Shown here piece by piece: positions 1 to 12,276 of a stretch of DNA of 64,000 nucleotides. Every line of letters starts with the position of its first letter. The stretch's first letter is position 1. The notes beneath the pieces were generated by a model that searched no databases, was not told the DNA's origin, and saw only the letters and a list, made by a program, of their open reading frames with translations. Origin of the DNA: Flaccisagitta enflata (taxonomy: Eukaryota > Chaetognatha > Sagittoidea > Aphragmophora); assembly GCA_965153355.1 (NCBI GenBank), contig OZ231127.1, positions 71,238,001-71,302,000 of the forward strand. Direction: 5' to 3'. The position numbers were made by a program, and so were the translations under genes.

Positions 1-164
1 TACAATCAGATTAAGCGCAAAGTGCAGTGGCAACAACGGAGAGTTTTTTCTTTTTTTTCCTGCAATTATGAAAACAGGTTTTTGATGTTCTCTTTGGCCT
101 CATATTTTTTTCCGCCACAGACTCTAACAAAAGGCAAACGAACCCATTCGCATTCGTAACCGGT

Positions 165-266
165 ACTCTCTCTCTCTCTCTCTCTCTTCCACACGCACGC
201 TGTTATTGTTGTTATGGGCTCACTTTTTATCCTCTTTTTCTCCTATGCTCTCTTTTTTCCTGACAA

Positions 267-320
<54 letters not shown>
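165..320. repeat. Two (CT)n microsatellite tracts
   Basis: A short CT run at 165-187 and a pure 50-bp CT run at 271-320 are separated by T-rich sequence. Positions 1-164 and 321-477 are T-rich and show nothing else I recognise. Confidence 0.95.
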
Positions 321-325
<5 letters not shown>

Positions 326-477
326 TCAAATAATTTTTGTTTGTTTTGATATTTCTTTAGCTTTTTTTGTTCCTATGAGTTGTTGAAGGGAGAGGTTGTG
401 GTACAAATTGCTCATTGATCGACCGTGTTCTTCCTGCTCTTCCTGTTTTGTTATTCATGAGGTATGATGTTTGGTCG

Positions 478-681
478 TTTTTAGTCACGTGCTATGCGAC
501 TCTACACCTCGCTTTGTCCGTCTGTCGGTCGTTTGGTTGGTCAGTCGGCCCATCACACTTTATTTTTTTTATGCCTTTGTGGTCTTTGGTTTCACTGTTC
601 CCGCCCAAATGCTCGAGTGACTTCAAGTACGGCCCCTGGACACCCGCACGTGACTGGGGTAGCCGTGTATCCGACCTTGTC
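478..681 (+). mobile_element. Family A interspersed repeat, copy A1
   Basis: This copy has the family head (TTTTTAGTCACGTGCTATGC, CTTTGTCCGTCTGTCGG), a T-rich middle, the body motif GCCCAAATGCTCGAGTGAC and the tail GGGTAGCCGTGTATCC followed by ACCTTG. At least a dozen related copies occur in both orientations in this window. In well-kept copies the head decamer AGTCGCGTGC is repeated inverted in the tail as GCACGCGACT. That fits a short non-autonomous element, but no coding capacity or clear target duplication is visible. The superfamily is unassigned. Confidence 0.8.
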
Positions 682-952
682 TCATATTATATGTGATGTC
701 ATCTTTTTGCATAAGTTCATAAAATGCACGAAGTTCTAAACCTGTCAGACATGTGTTTGGCATGATTAACGTAAGATGAGAGCCGTGAGCGCATGAGGAA
801 TCAAATAATGGAAAGAAACTCAATTACACCCCATGCAAAAAACTCAAAAATTTGAATTCTTTTTCAAAGCGACTTTCTACGAGAAAAAAATTTGATCAAA
901 AAATTTGAAAAAAAAAAACATGAAACTTGATTGATCAAAAATTAGCAGTTTT

Positions 953-1112
953 GGGTGGAAAGGGATGGTTTGGGAGTGCAGGAGTTGTGATGAGTAATTC
1001 TACTCGATAGGTGGTGATTTAAAGCTATTGTCTGGGTGGAAAGGGGTGGGTTGGAGGTGCTAAAGTTGAGATAGGTAATTTTACTTAATAGGTGGTGATT
1101 TAGAGCTATCGT
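953..1112. repeat. Two-copy tandem repeat, period about 81 bp
   Basis: GGGTGGAAAGGG begins at 953 and again at 1034. Both units end in AGGTGGTGATTTAGAGCTAT-like sequence. The units differ at many positions, so this is an old duplication. Confidence 0.8.
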
Positions 1113-2280
<1,168 letters not shown>

Positions 2281-2798
2281 TACATATGGGCACGCTCACT
2301 CGGATTCATTGTGGCACCTGATACAGTATTGTGTTTGTCAGCCTTGTTTTCCCTTTCGTCCTGAATCGAGCCGCAAATGTCAAGTAAAGATGGAGATTGA
2401 TTGGAAGGAAAAGCATAAAGATGAGCAAAACGCGATGAATAAACGGCAAGACCACAGAGAGAGAGAGAGAATGAGAAAGGAAAAAAAGCAAAAAACAATG
2501 CCAACATTTTTTTCCCGCAGGTTGAATATATGTAACTCTTTTTTTTTTGTGAGCAGGAAGAGGAAAGAGCTTTTAAGCTAAATGATATTACGGTCAGATC
2601 ACAAAAATACCTGGAAGCTTGCTTGAAACTTAAGTCTTTTTTTTGCCTTCTCATGATGTTAAGCATTTTCATCAAAATAACGGTGTCTTAAGATAAGGCA
2701 CAACTGGTCCAATACAGATCATTGACTAAGGCAAAGTAAGAAAAGATGAATATGAACAAAACCACAAGGGTTTACAAGAAGTTATAGTTAGAACGCGT

Positions 2799-3190
2799 TG
2801 GGTGGCAACCGGGCGGCAACAGGGTGGCAACAGGGCGGCAACAGGGCGGCAGCAGGGCGGCAACAGGGCGGAAACAGGGTGGCAACAGGGCGGCAACAGG
2901 GTGGCAACAGAGCGGCAACAGGGTGGCAACAGGGTGGCAACAGGGCGGCAACAGGGCGGCAACAGGGCAGCAACAGGGGGAAACAGGGTGGCAACCGGGC
3001 GGCAACAGGGTGGTAACAGGGTGGCAACAGGGTGGCAACAGGGCGGCAACAGGGCGGCAACAGGGCGGCAACAGGGTGGCAACAGGGTTGCAGCAGGGCG
3101 GCAACAGGGTGGCAACAGGTTGGCAACAGGACGGCAACAGGGCGGCAACAGGACAGCGACAGGGTGGCAACAGGGTGGCAACAGGATGGC
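2799..3190. repeat. 11-bp minisatellite (GGGYGGCAACA)n
   Basis: About 35 units of an 11-bp motif, mostly GGGCGGCAACA or GGGTGGCAACA, with scattered variants. Because 11 is not a multiple of 3 and the unit has no stop in any phase, frames stay open on both strands and repeat every 33 bp. These open frames are a property of the repeat, not evidence of a gene. Confidence 0.97.
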
Positions 3191-3360
3191 TTTTCAAAAA
3201 TCCCTGCTCTCATCTGCAACTTTGCTCCATGAAGGGTGCTTGCTAGTTTACTACGTCTTATTGTCTTTTTCCTGAAAATAAATAGCTTGGAAAGTAAACT
3301 TAGTCCAGTATTACTGGCTGTAAGGAAAGAATTTTACTGAAAAAATGTCCCGATATCCTA

Positions 3361-3818
3361 CGATATAGAGGATGAAAAAAAAAATGAAATAGAAGAAGCG
3401 AGAGAAAGAAAAATAGATATTGATGAAAAATACCAATGAAAATGAAAACTAGAGAGAGCAAAAAAAGAAAGGAATAAGAAGAAGAGAAAGAATGTAGAGA
3501 AAAGGAAGGAAAGCGATATTCTGTCCCTTTTTCGATAGAAAGCATTTGTTTACTCTAATAATTATGAATGATAAATGACGAAAATATGAGTTGCCGGAAA
3601 ATGGAAAGAAATAAAAGGCATTAAAGAGCGAAGAGGAGGAAAGTGAGGGAAGAGAAGCGGAAAAGGAGAGGAGGAGGAAGAATAGGAGAAGGAGGAGGAG
3701 GAGGAAGAGCAAAGGAAAGAAAGGAGGCGGAGGCGAAAGGAAAGAGAAAAAAGATAGAGAATTAGAGAGCAATGCCATGGAATAAAATCACATGCCTGTA
3801 GATGGAAAAATGGCAATT

Positions 3819-3858
<40 letters not shown>
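3361..3858. repeat. Purine-rich stretch ending in (GA)n
   Basis: The + strand is almost entirely A and G from 3361 to about 3775, in irregular GAGGA/GAAA patterns, then a pure GA run occupies 3820-3858. No gene is evident. Confidence 0.85.
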
Positions 3859-3860
<2 letters not shown>

Positions 3861-3997
3861 CAGACAGTCAAAACGAGCCCAAGCCATGGGCAAAAATCGC
3901 AGATGGTCTTGCAGGGGCAGTACTACAGTGCTACAAAACTACATACAACAGTATTTCACACCTACATACCTTACATTACAATGAATCCAAAATATTT

Positions 3998-4107
3998 CGG
4001 ACGGACGGAGGGACAGAGGGACAGAGGGACGGATGGACGGACAGAGGGACAGAGGGATGAAAGGTCCGATATAGTAAGGTTTAGTGTCGCGTGTCCATAT
4101 GACTCCT
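3998..4107 (-). mobile_element. Family A/B head remnant
   Basis: Read on the minus strand, this has a degraded head (GTGTCGCGTGTCCATATGAC on the + strand) beside a GGAC/GGGACAGA tetramer-type array that corresponds to the GTCC/GGTC run of the family. The rest of the element is missing. Confidence 0.55.
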
Positions 4108-4400
4108 AACAAGCGTAGAGCAAAAGACAAAAATATATACTGAATCAAATACACATACAAACAGAGAGAAAAACGATGGTTATAGTTAGAAATGAATGTG
4201 ATGAATTTGTCGTGACATGCTATTGTCGCTTTCATAAAATCTGGCACCTTTCGTCGCTTTGTCACTTTGCCACAATTCGGTCAAATTTGGATGACCGCTG
4301 AGGACAATTATCATCTTCTTTGACACTTTGTTTTGGTGTCTTCGTATTCTGTCGTACTGCTCATTCTTCCGTGCAACAAGCTGCACACGTGAATGATACG
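4108..4400. other. Unique sequence
   Basis: No repeat family, tandem array or credible coding segment was recognised in this stretch. Confidence 0.6.
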
Positions 4401-4534
4401 TACCTGTTCCACAATTATGGTGTAAATTATTCTTTTATCAAAACCATAAAAAACAAACCGCGATAGTGAGATAAAATCTTAACTAAAGTGTCTCTCAACG
4501 TTATGGCTACCACAGTTAATAGTGGAACAGGTGC
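4401..4534. repeat. Small inverted repeat
   Basis: ACCTGTTCCAC near 4402 is repeated inverted as GTGGAACAGGT near 4522, with partial similarity continuing inward (ATTATGG/CCACAGTTAAT). It may be a very small fold-back element. No target duplication is clear. Confidence 0.6.
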
Positions 4535-4559
4535 TTAACTGCATTGTTTGATACCTGTC

Positions 4560-4712
4560 ATTTCCGGTCCTAATCATCGCCGATATCGTTGCCGGTGTTT
4601 TCCGGCCCTGCTCATAACCGGTAATTGTGGCCCAGCCGGCGTTTCCTTTTAACGGTCCTCATGCCACTTCCGGTCCTTTTGACACTTCCGGTTCTCGCGC
4701 TACTTCCGGCAT
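4560..4712. promoter_or_regulatory. Cluster of TTCCGG boxes resembling ETS sites
   Basis: Three exact ACTTCCGG boxes lie at 4666, 4684 and 4702, exactly 18 bp apart. Looser TTTCCGG/TTGCCGG/AACCGG motifs lie upstream from 4561. ACTTCCGG is the reverse complement of the ETS-family core CCGGAAGT. The even spacing could equally be a short degenerate tandem repeat. No promoter or transcript is visible next to it. Confidence 0.35.
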
Positions 4713-4747
4713 CTGCTTCATTCTAAACAATGCAATCCTACGACAAC

Positions 4748-4790
4748 AAAAAAAAAAAAAAAAAAAAAACAAAAAAAAAACAAAACCAAC
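4748..4790. repeat. Poly(A) tracts
   Basis: Homopolymeric A runs of about 22 and 9 bases. These could be a decayed retrotransposed tail or a simple expansion; nothing upstream identifies a source. Confidence 0.7.
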
Positions 4791-4859
4791 GTTGCATCAT
4801 TAATCATTGATAAATTTCAGCACCGTCATCACTGCCATCGTCATCTTTCTCATCAGCAT

Positions 4860-5402
<543 letters not shown>

Positions 5403-5717
5403 ATCGGGCTTGTCGATTGTCTCGTTTCTATTCGTCTAGTCGTCAGTCTGGCTGCTTATCTCTTTAAGTGCGCCATAATTTAGGTCGTTTTGGTGGCAGA
5501 ATCTCCCTCTTTTTTTGCCCGCTGTTGTTCCTCTGTTTTCTGCCAGCCAATGTTTTTTTTCATCCGGCCGCCCTGCCCCTGGTGGCGGCTAACGAAAGCT
5601 AACCTCAGTAAAAAGTATGAAAAAAAATCCAACAAACAATTTTCCTAGATCCTGCTTTTCTTCCCTGTGGTTCGGCACCAACAGTTGATGTTTGAATTTA
5701 AAAGAAAGATACAATAG
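5403..5717. other. Unique sequence
   Basis: No recognisable gene or repeat. A GC-richer patch near 5560-5600 (CCGGCCGCCCTGCCCC) is not part of any family defined here. Confidence 0.55.
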
Positions 5718-5990
5718 ATGTCGTATAGACTTGGAAATATGGAAGAATTCATATTAGGAAGACAAATACTGATATTTGTAATATAACTTGATGAAATAAT
5801 GCTTTATGCATGATGGTTGTTGGTTGCCATGGAAACACATTTTCATGTATTCCTGCTGAAATATAAAAATCTTAAGAAATTTTTTGAGGGTATATTGGGA
5901 ATATTTGAAACGTGTTTCCATGGCAACCAACACCCATCGTCAATAAAGCATTCTTTTATTAGCTAATATTCCAAATATCAATTATTTAGG
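5718..5990. mobile_element. Palindromic (fold-back) element, copy 1
   Basis: The left arm 5718-5842 and right arm 5911-5990 are imperfect reverse complements: AATGCTTTATGCATGATGG against CCATCGTCAATAAAGCATT, and GGTTGCCATGGAAACAC against GTGTTTCCATGGCAACC. Half of the same element recurs at 13706-13812 and keeps the outer end CATATTTCCAAGTCTAGAC that the right arm here has lost. It has no coding potential. The inner arm tips each hold an RFX/X-box-like palindrome. Confidence 0.75.
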
Positions 5991-6004
5991 AATTGGTAAT
6001 CAAA

Positions 6005-7512
6005 CAGACCATTGCCAACAGACCTTTTTGACGAATGTATCTTAGGACAATTAAATTGCTCAGAGCAGACCATTGAAAGGCTTGAACAGACCATTTAATC
6101 ATTCTCTGGGACAAGTTCGTGCTCCCAGCAGACCATTTGTTAGACCCAGCAGACCATTCCTATGACTGCCCCCAACAGACCATTGTTACAGCTGGCAGAC
6201 CATTTGTTACACCCAGCAGACAATTCCTATGACTGCCCCCAACAGACCATTGTTACAGCTGGAACCATTTGTTACCCGGCAGACCATTCCTATGACTGCC
6301 CTCAACAGACAATTTTTACAACTGGCAGACCATTTGGTACACCCGGCAGACCGTTCCCTCTACTGCCTTCAACAGACCATTGTTACAGCTGGCAGACCAT
6401 TTATTACATCAACAGACCATTCCCTCCTGCATATTCAACAGAGCATTGTCTGCTGTACGTTGTTACTAAACAACAGGTATTATCCCTACCTTAATAGCCA
6501 ACAGTGCAGCTGGCCTTACACCATTCTTACCACCCAACCGGTGTCATTCCTATGACTGCCCCAAAGGACCATTATTACGGTTGGCAGACCATTTTGACAC
6601 ACCCAGCAGACCATTCTACCAGCTGCTAACGAACCATTGTTGCAGCTGGCAGACCATTTGTTGCAGCAGACCATTCTGTAAATACTACAACAGCCATTGT
6701 TACAGCGGCGAAATATTGTTACACCAGCGGATAATTCTCATTTTCCAACAGACCGCGTTATTCACAACTGGCAGACCATTTATTTACCAACGAGACCATT
6801 CCCTCCAAAGACTTCAACAGACCATTATTACAATGGCAGACCATTGTTGTTGCGCAACAGGCCGTTTCCCTCCACTACCTTCAACAGATGTTCATTCACA
6901 ATACAACGATTCATTTATTTACACACCTAGCAGACCATTCCTCTACCCTTCAACAGACGGTGCTGCAGCGGAACAATTTGTTACACCCAACAGACCATTC
7001 CCTCCACTGCCTTCAACAGACCATTGTTACAGCTGGCAGACCATTGGTACACCCAGCAGACCATTCCCTCCACCGCCTTCAACCAGCCGTGTACAGCACA
7101 GCAGACCATTTCAACCTTTGTGAACAATTCCCTCCCAAAGCTAGCTAACAGACCATTGTTACAGCTGGCAGACCGTTTATTACACTGAGCAGACCATTCC
7201 CTCAAATGCCTTCAACAGACCATTATTACAGCTATGAATATTATTACAACCAATAGACCATTCTATAATTCTTTCTTTAATGATCCATTATTACAACTAA
7301 CAAAGGTCACATTCTATAATGCCTTTATTAATATTATTACACTGGCAGACCATTTGTTACCCATTAGACAGTGACCTCAATGTAACTAACAGACCATTAA
7401 TTACAAAGCTTACAAATGCATTGTTACACTCAGCAGACCATTCCTATGACTGTCCCTAACAGACCATTGTTACAGTTGGCAGACCATTTGTTACACCCAG
7501 CAGACCATTCCT
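6005..7512. repeat. CAGACCATT minisatellite, higher-order unit about 63-67 bp
   Basis: The 9-mer CAGACCATT or a close variant recurs dozens of times at intervals of about 15-25 bp. In the better-kept parts it is organised into a higher-order unit of 63-67 bp (CCTATGACTGCCCC at 6159, 6226 and 6289, then degenerate). Edge units are the most diverged. Frames reading S/R-P-F are repeat artefacts. Confidence 0.95.
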
Positions 7513-8429
7513 CTGTTCGTCCATCTGTCTCTCCATACATATGTCACATGATCAATACACGCTGAGACACAGTCCGGACGCATCGTTGCTCGTTTTTTAT
7601 AGGTTAGGTTAGGTTTATTTATAGGTTAGTTTTTTTATAGCGATTCTAGCAGGTCTCCAGTGATTTATACCGAGTTCAATGAGAAAGAGATAGCGAAAAT
7701 CCACGCAAACAAAGCAAAATATCAAAACAGACTATACTCTTCATTATCTGATCAAGTCATCAAGAAACCAAATAAAAATTATTGTTTTAAACACGAACAG
7801 AAAAATTAACACTTCCGGTTAATTATCTTTCTTTATTCATTTTTTTTTTTCGTTTTCTGTTCATTTTCTTTCTCATTCCTCCCTTCTCCTCATTCCTCCC
7901 TTCTGCTCCCTTCTGCTCCGAAAAGGCAGCGTCTTGAATGGACTAAAGTAATCTTTGATTTCACATTCCAAATTTTGAACATTGCTTGGTCGGTGATATC
8001 TCTTATCCAATGAGTTTCAAATGAATGTTTACTACTCTTGGTTACCCTTTCTGCCTTTCCTGACATCTTTTTATCTTTTTTTTTTAAAGAGAGTGAAGCG
8101 AGAAATATAACTGTTTTACATTACAGATAACTCGATCATTTAAAAGGGTATTCTCATTTGGGCAAATTTTTTTTCAAATTTTTACTTTTTTTTCAAAGGA
8201 TCAACGAATTTAGCGGAAGATTGCTTTCTTCTTTCGTTGAGATCAAAACCTAAGCTTATAATGATAAACAAACAATGTGTAAATCCATAACAGGGGCGTC
8301 AGACTACTTCAAGCCTTTTCTTCCTTTATAGTTTTGGTCTTTCACCCTTTTTTTTTCTTATTTGCAACGAACGCACATCATTAAAAAACGTGTAAGAACC
8401 TGGGCACAGGATGACAATTATCAATAACA
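7513..8429. other. Unique T-rich sequence
   Basis: It contains three adjacent TTAGG units at about 7601-7620 (too few to be telomeric), a CTCCCTTCTGCTC duplication near 7890-7920, and nothing else I can identify. Confidence 0.6.
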
Positions 8430-8530
8430 AGACAACGACGACAATAATGACGATACTGACGACGACGACGACAACGACGACGTCAGCGTAAACGACGACG
8501 ACGACGACGACGGCGATGATGACGTTGCCG
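8430..8530. repeat. Imperfect (GAC)n array
   Basis: ACGACGACG phrases interrupted by AATGACG, GTCAGCGTAA and GGCGATGATG. On the minus strand it reads polyvaline. No gene is evident. Confidence 0.9.
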
Positions 8531-8884
8531 ACTGTGACGAAAGCAAATTGGAACAAAACAGAGTTAATTAGGTTAATACGGGGTGATATCGGAAATTTAT
8601 ATCGAAAGTGTTATGTTTGTAATTGCCAACACGGCTTTAGATGATGATTTTATTCTTTTATTCATATTTCGATGGTTTGTTTGTTTTTTTGTTTGTTTTG
8701 TATCAATTTGTTTTGTTTTTGTTGTTGTTTTTGTTCGGACAATTTTTACATCTTATGTTTCATCTTATACTTCTGATCAAAGAGCAGTTTTCATTGTCCA
8801 TTCTCGGATGTTATTGATAAAGCGCCTCTCTTTTTTACTTCGTTTACTTTTTCCCCCGTTCATCGTCATCAGGGTACCCGCATG

Positions 8885-8886
<2 letters not shown>

Positions 8887-8945
<59 letters not shown>

Positions 8946-9150
8946 TATAGATTCACTATTTAATTAGAGAGAGAGAGAGAAACGTTTTGAACACTTGTTG
9001 TTTTTGTTGTTGTTGTTGCTTGTTGATGCTGTTGTTGTTGTTGTTGGTTGTTGCTTGCATTGCTGTTGCTGTTAATTTTGCGTGTCGATGTTGTCGATGT
9101 TGTCGTTGTTTATCGTTGTTGTCGTTGTTGTCGTTGTTTTTCTTGTTGTT
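8887..9150. repeat. (GA)n followed by (TTG)n
   Basis: A GA run occupies 8887-8940, a shorter GA run 8966-8981, and a TTG/TTGC array 8996-9150 that decays into GTTGTCGATG phrases. No coding content. Confidence 0.93.
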
Positions 9151-9276
9151 CTCATATATTTTTTTCATGTTATGTTGTCTTTTCTTTCAGAGTAAAAAAA
9201 CTGGAAGTCTGAATATGAATTCCAATAAATGTGACACTAATTAAAAACAACCCACAGTGTTCAATGACGATTATCA

Positions 9277-9470
9277 TTTTTAGTCGCGTGCCACGCGACT
9301 CTACACCCCGCTCTGTCGGTCCGTTCGTCCGTCGGTCACTTCGTCACACTTTACTTTTTTGGGGTGTTTGCGGTTTTTGGCCACGCTGTTCCTGCCCAAA
9401 TGATCGAGTGACCTCAAATACGGCCCTTGTCGACCAGCATGCAACTAGGGTAGCCGTGTATCCTTGTTTT
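9277..9470 (+). mobile_element. Family A interspersed repeat, copy A2
   Basis: A near-complete copy: head TTTTTAGTCGCGTGCCACGC, body GCGGTTTTTGGCCACGCTG and GCCCAAATGATCGAGTGAC, tail GGGTAGCCGTGTATCC with the GGCC before TTG deleted. This is one of the best copies for building a consensus. Confidence 0.85.
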
Positions 9471-9607
9471 CCCTAATGAAAAATGTCTAAAATAATGAAC
9501 ATGTTGAATCCAAAGATTTCATGTTTTAAGAAAAGAGTCGATTGGGCCGATGAGGAAGATGAAATCGCAATACCCACCAGTCACAGCCTGATTTACATAA
9601 AATAAGC

Positions 9608-9873
9608 AAGGCCGGATACACGACCAATAAAAAGTCGCTTGCGGGTGGGCGAGGCAATAATGAGAATCGGCAAGGGCAGCGATGAGTGTAGCCAGGGTCA
9701 GTAAAGCGGGTGGGCGTGGTCTATATCGTGGGTGGGCAGGGGCTTTAGAGCTCTGAAACCATTATTTCGGTCGATTTCGCATCATACAAAATTTCCCGTT
9801 ACATCATCTTTCCGACCGACGGACCTACGGAGTACGGACAAATCTTCGTATATAGTCGCTTTACAAGCGATTA
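9608..9873 (-). mobile_element. Family A-related element, diverged, copy A3
   Basis: It opens with CAAGGCCGGATACACG and GCGGGTGGGCGAGG (the inverted A tail) and closes with GACCGACGGACC followed by TATAGTCGCTTTACAAGCG (the inverted head). The interior differs from A1/A2 and repeats the GGGTGGGC phrase three times. Confidence 0.65.
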
Positions 9874-10185
9874 AAAATCTCTGGCAAGAAATAGTAGAAT
9901 TTTGAAGGCGGTTTATTTAGTTTAATAATAATAATAATATTCAATAATAAAAGATAAAGAAAAAAAGCAGAGAAGCAGAAAATGAAAACTTCTGAGGGTG
10001 TAAAATCAATACCATATTATCGGCGTGATCAAGTTACAGAGGACACTCTAGCAAAGCAGTCGCACTTCATCGATCAGAACCCGGTTACCCGTCACCACCC
10101 CCCAACTAACCGTCCTCCTCAACTACCCGACCCCCTTACTACCCCTCCAGCAGGGGTAATTGATTTACAGGCACAAAGGAGGGGG

Positions 10186-10187
<2 letters not shown>

Positions 10188-10246
<59 letters not shown>

Positions 10247-10450
10247 AAGGAAGGAAGGAAGGAAGGAAGGAAGAAAGGAAGGATGGAAGGAAGGAAGGAA
10301 GGAAGGAAGGAAGGAATGAATGGAAGGTAGGGGGGAAGGAAGGGAGGGAGGAAGCTAGGGAGGAAGCAAGGGAGGAAGAAGTATGTATGTATGTATGTAT
10401 GTATGTATGTATGTATGTATGTATGTATGTATGTATGTATATGTACGTAG
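10188..10450. repeat. Compound microsatellite (GA)n-(GGAA)n-(GTAT)n
   Basis: GA at 10190-10240, GGAA/GGAT tetramers to about 10320, a GGGAGGAAGC bridge, then GTAT tetramers at 10381-10440. The motif blocks are adjacent and the boundaries are sharp. Confidence 0.95.
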
Positions 10451-10689
10451 GTATGTAGTGCAAATCGTGTGTTCAATGCTCATCGGTCGTTTTATCAAGC
10501 GTCGTTTATTTCTTTGTTCCTCAATGATCAAAACACGAAACTGGAAATTTTGAAAAGGAGACTAACAAAAAGGTAAACAGTGAGAAAAAACGAAATGAAT
10601 CAACACACAGAAAAATGAAACAAATTCAACAGAACAAATGAAAGAAGATTGTGAGTAAAAGACCCTCAGTCCCGGTTTTCAGCAACTTT

Positions 10690-10785
10690 ATTAGTCTGTC
10701 AAAGCCTACATAATCGCGAGTAGGTGGGTAGGGGCAGTGGACAGTGTTATAAACGCGTGTGGGTGGGTAGGGGCAGTGAATAAGA
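10690..10785 (-). mobile_element. Family A tail-like fragment, duplicated
   Basis: TAGGTGGGTAGGGGCAGTG occurs at about 10721 and GGGTGGGTAGGGGCAGTG at about 10761, each preceded by a CGCG-containing phrase. This matches the GCGGGTGGGCAGGGGCAGTG module next to the inverted tail of families A and B. No head is present. Confidence 0.5.
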
Positions 10786-10929
10786 TTGGCGACAGCAACC
10801 AACTCAGCCCTTGACATCAGCAACAGTAACTACCTCAGCCCTCAACTTAACCAGTTGACCTCCCATTTATTGAGTACACAAAAAATCCCGAGAACGACAC
10901 CAAAAAACACCAAAGCTAAAGCCATAAGA

Positions 10930-11106
10930 CACCAAAGGCAAAGAAGACAAAGAAGGCGAAGAAGGCCAAGAAGGCAAAAAACAAGCAAAGAAGGCAAAGA
11001 AGGAAAAAAAGCAAAGAAGGCAAAAAAGGCAAAGAAGGCATAGAGGGCAAAGAAGGCAAAGAAGGCGAAAAAGGCAAATAAAGCAAAAAAGGCTAAGAAG
11101 GCATAG
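10930..11106. repeat. (AAGAAGGCA)n minisatellite, left block
   Basis: GGCAAAGAAGGC/GGCAAAAAAGGC units of 9-12 bp. The same motif resumes at 11637, immediately after element E1. E1 therefore either landed in this array or carries the array as its 3' tail. Confidence 0.9.
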
Positions 11107-11133
11107 TAAGAAACTAGTCATCCAAGGATCGCA

Positions 11134-11636
11134 CATGGTCAGCGGTACCCGATGCCCTGCTTGGAGTGATCAGCTGAAAGAGTGAGGTGAAAGCAGGGCA
11201 GCGGCCCCAAAGGGCCGATGTCCTGTAGGACACAAGGGGTGAATTTCCAGACGTCCTGAGGGGCACATTTGAAGGCATTTGATTCCTTGGAGCAGGGGGT
11301 TGAAGGGGGCTGATTTTGGGCCTGAGAGCTCATTTTGGACCTCAGAGGGTTGCTTTCTGATCTGAAAGGGTTAATTTTTGATCTGAGAGGGCTGACCAGG
11401 GGCCTGAGAGGGCTAATTGGAGGTGTGAGAGGGCTGATTTGGGGCCTGAAAGGCCTGATTTGAGGCCCGATAGGGCTGATTTGAGGCTTGAGAGGGCTTA
11501 TTTGCAGTCCAAGAGGGGCCTGAGTAGCCTCAGGGGGGGGACGTATGGACGGACGGACGGACGGACGTACGGACGTCTGGAAATTCACCCCTGTGTCCTA
11601 CAGGACATCGGCCCTTTGGGGCCGCTGCCCAAAAAG
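11134..11636 (+). mobile_element. Family E inverted-repeat element, copy E1
   Basis: Complete-looking copy. It begins ATGGTCAGCGGTACCCG. A near-perfect inverted repeat of about 58 bp spans 11198-11257 and 11573-11631 (GGGCAGCGGCCCCAAAGG, TGTCCTGTAGGACACA, GAATTTCCAGACGT). Between the arms is a degenerate array of about 21 bp units (CTGAGAGGGCTGATTTG) and a GGAC tetramer run at 11547-11570. It ends GCCGCTGCCCAAAAAG, which runs straight into an A/G-rich simple repeat. No open reading frame of interest. The superfamily is unknown; the asymmetric ends and simple-repeat tail are more SINE-like than MITE-like. Confidence 0.8.
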
Positions 11637-11895
11637 GGCAAAGAAGGCCAAGAAGGCAATAAAGGCAATAAAGGCAAAGAAGGAAAAAAAGGCAAAGAAG
11701 GCTTAGTAGGCAAAGAAGGAAAAAAAATGAAACGAAGGCAATGAAGGCAATGAAGGCAAAAAGGCATAGTAGGCAAAGAAGGAAAAAAGGCAAAGAAGGC
11801 AAAGAAGGCCGGCCAAGAAGGCAAAGAAAGAAAAAAACAAAGAAGTGCAAAAAGGGCAAAAAAAGCAAAGAAGGCAAAGAAGGAAAAATCTCGAA
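11637..11895. repeat. (AAGAAGGCA)n minisatellite, right block
   Basis: The same unit as at 10930-11106, with AATAAAGGC and GGAAAAAAGGC variants. It decays after about 11890 into AAGTGGGAAAAGTAAAAG. Lysine/glycine-rich frames across it are artefacts. Confidence 0.9.
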
Positions 11896-12129
11896 ATTTG
11901 ATGTGGGAAAAGAAGGAGATGTAAAAGGAGATGGAAAAGTGGGAAAAGTAAAAGTGAAGGAAACACAGGGAAGAAAAGGAGGAAGCAGACGGAGAAAATC
12001 GAACAGAGACAGACCAACAGAAGGACAAAACAACCAACATAGCAACTCATAGGGTTATCTGGCACGAGACTTACAGACAAAAAAAGGGGACAGCTAAGAG
12101 GAGGTAGAACAAAACATCAGTTACAACAA

Positions 12130-12276
<147 letters not shown>

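Noticed and set aside
6005-7512. CRISPR-like array (short conserved word with variable spacers)
   Set aside because: The word is only 9 bp, spacing is irregular, spacers are themselves related, and the context is eukaryotic repeat DNA without cas genes.
7601-7620. Telomeric (TTAGG)n as a clue to an arthropod origin
   Set aside because: Only about three units are present, well within chance in AT-rich DNA.
9231-9476. Small proteins encoded by family A copies
   Set aside because: The frames are not conserved between copies and are interrupted by indels in most of them.
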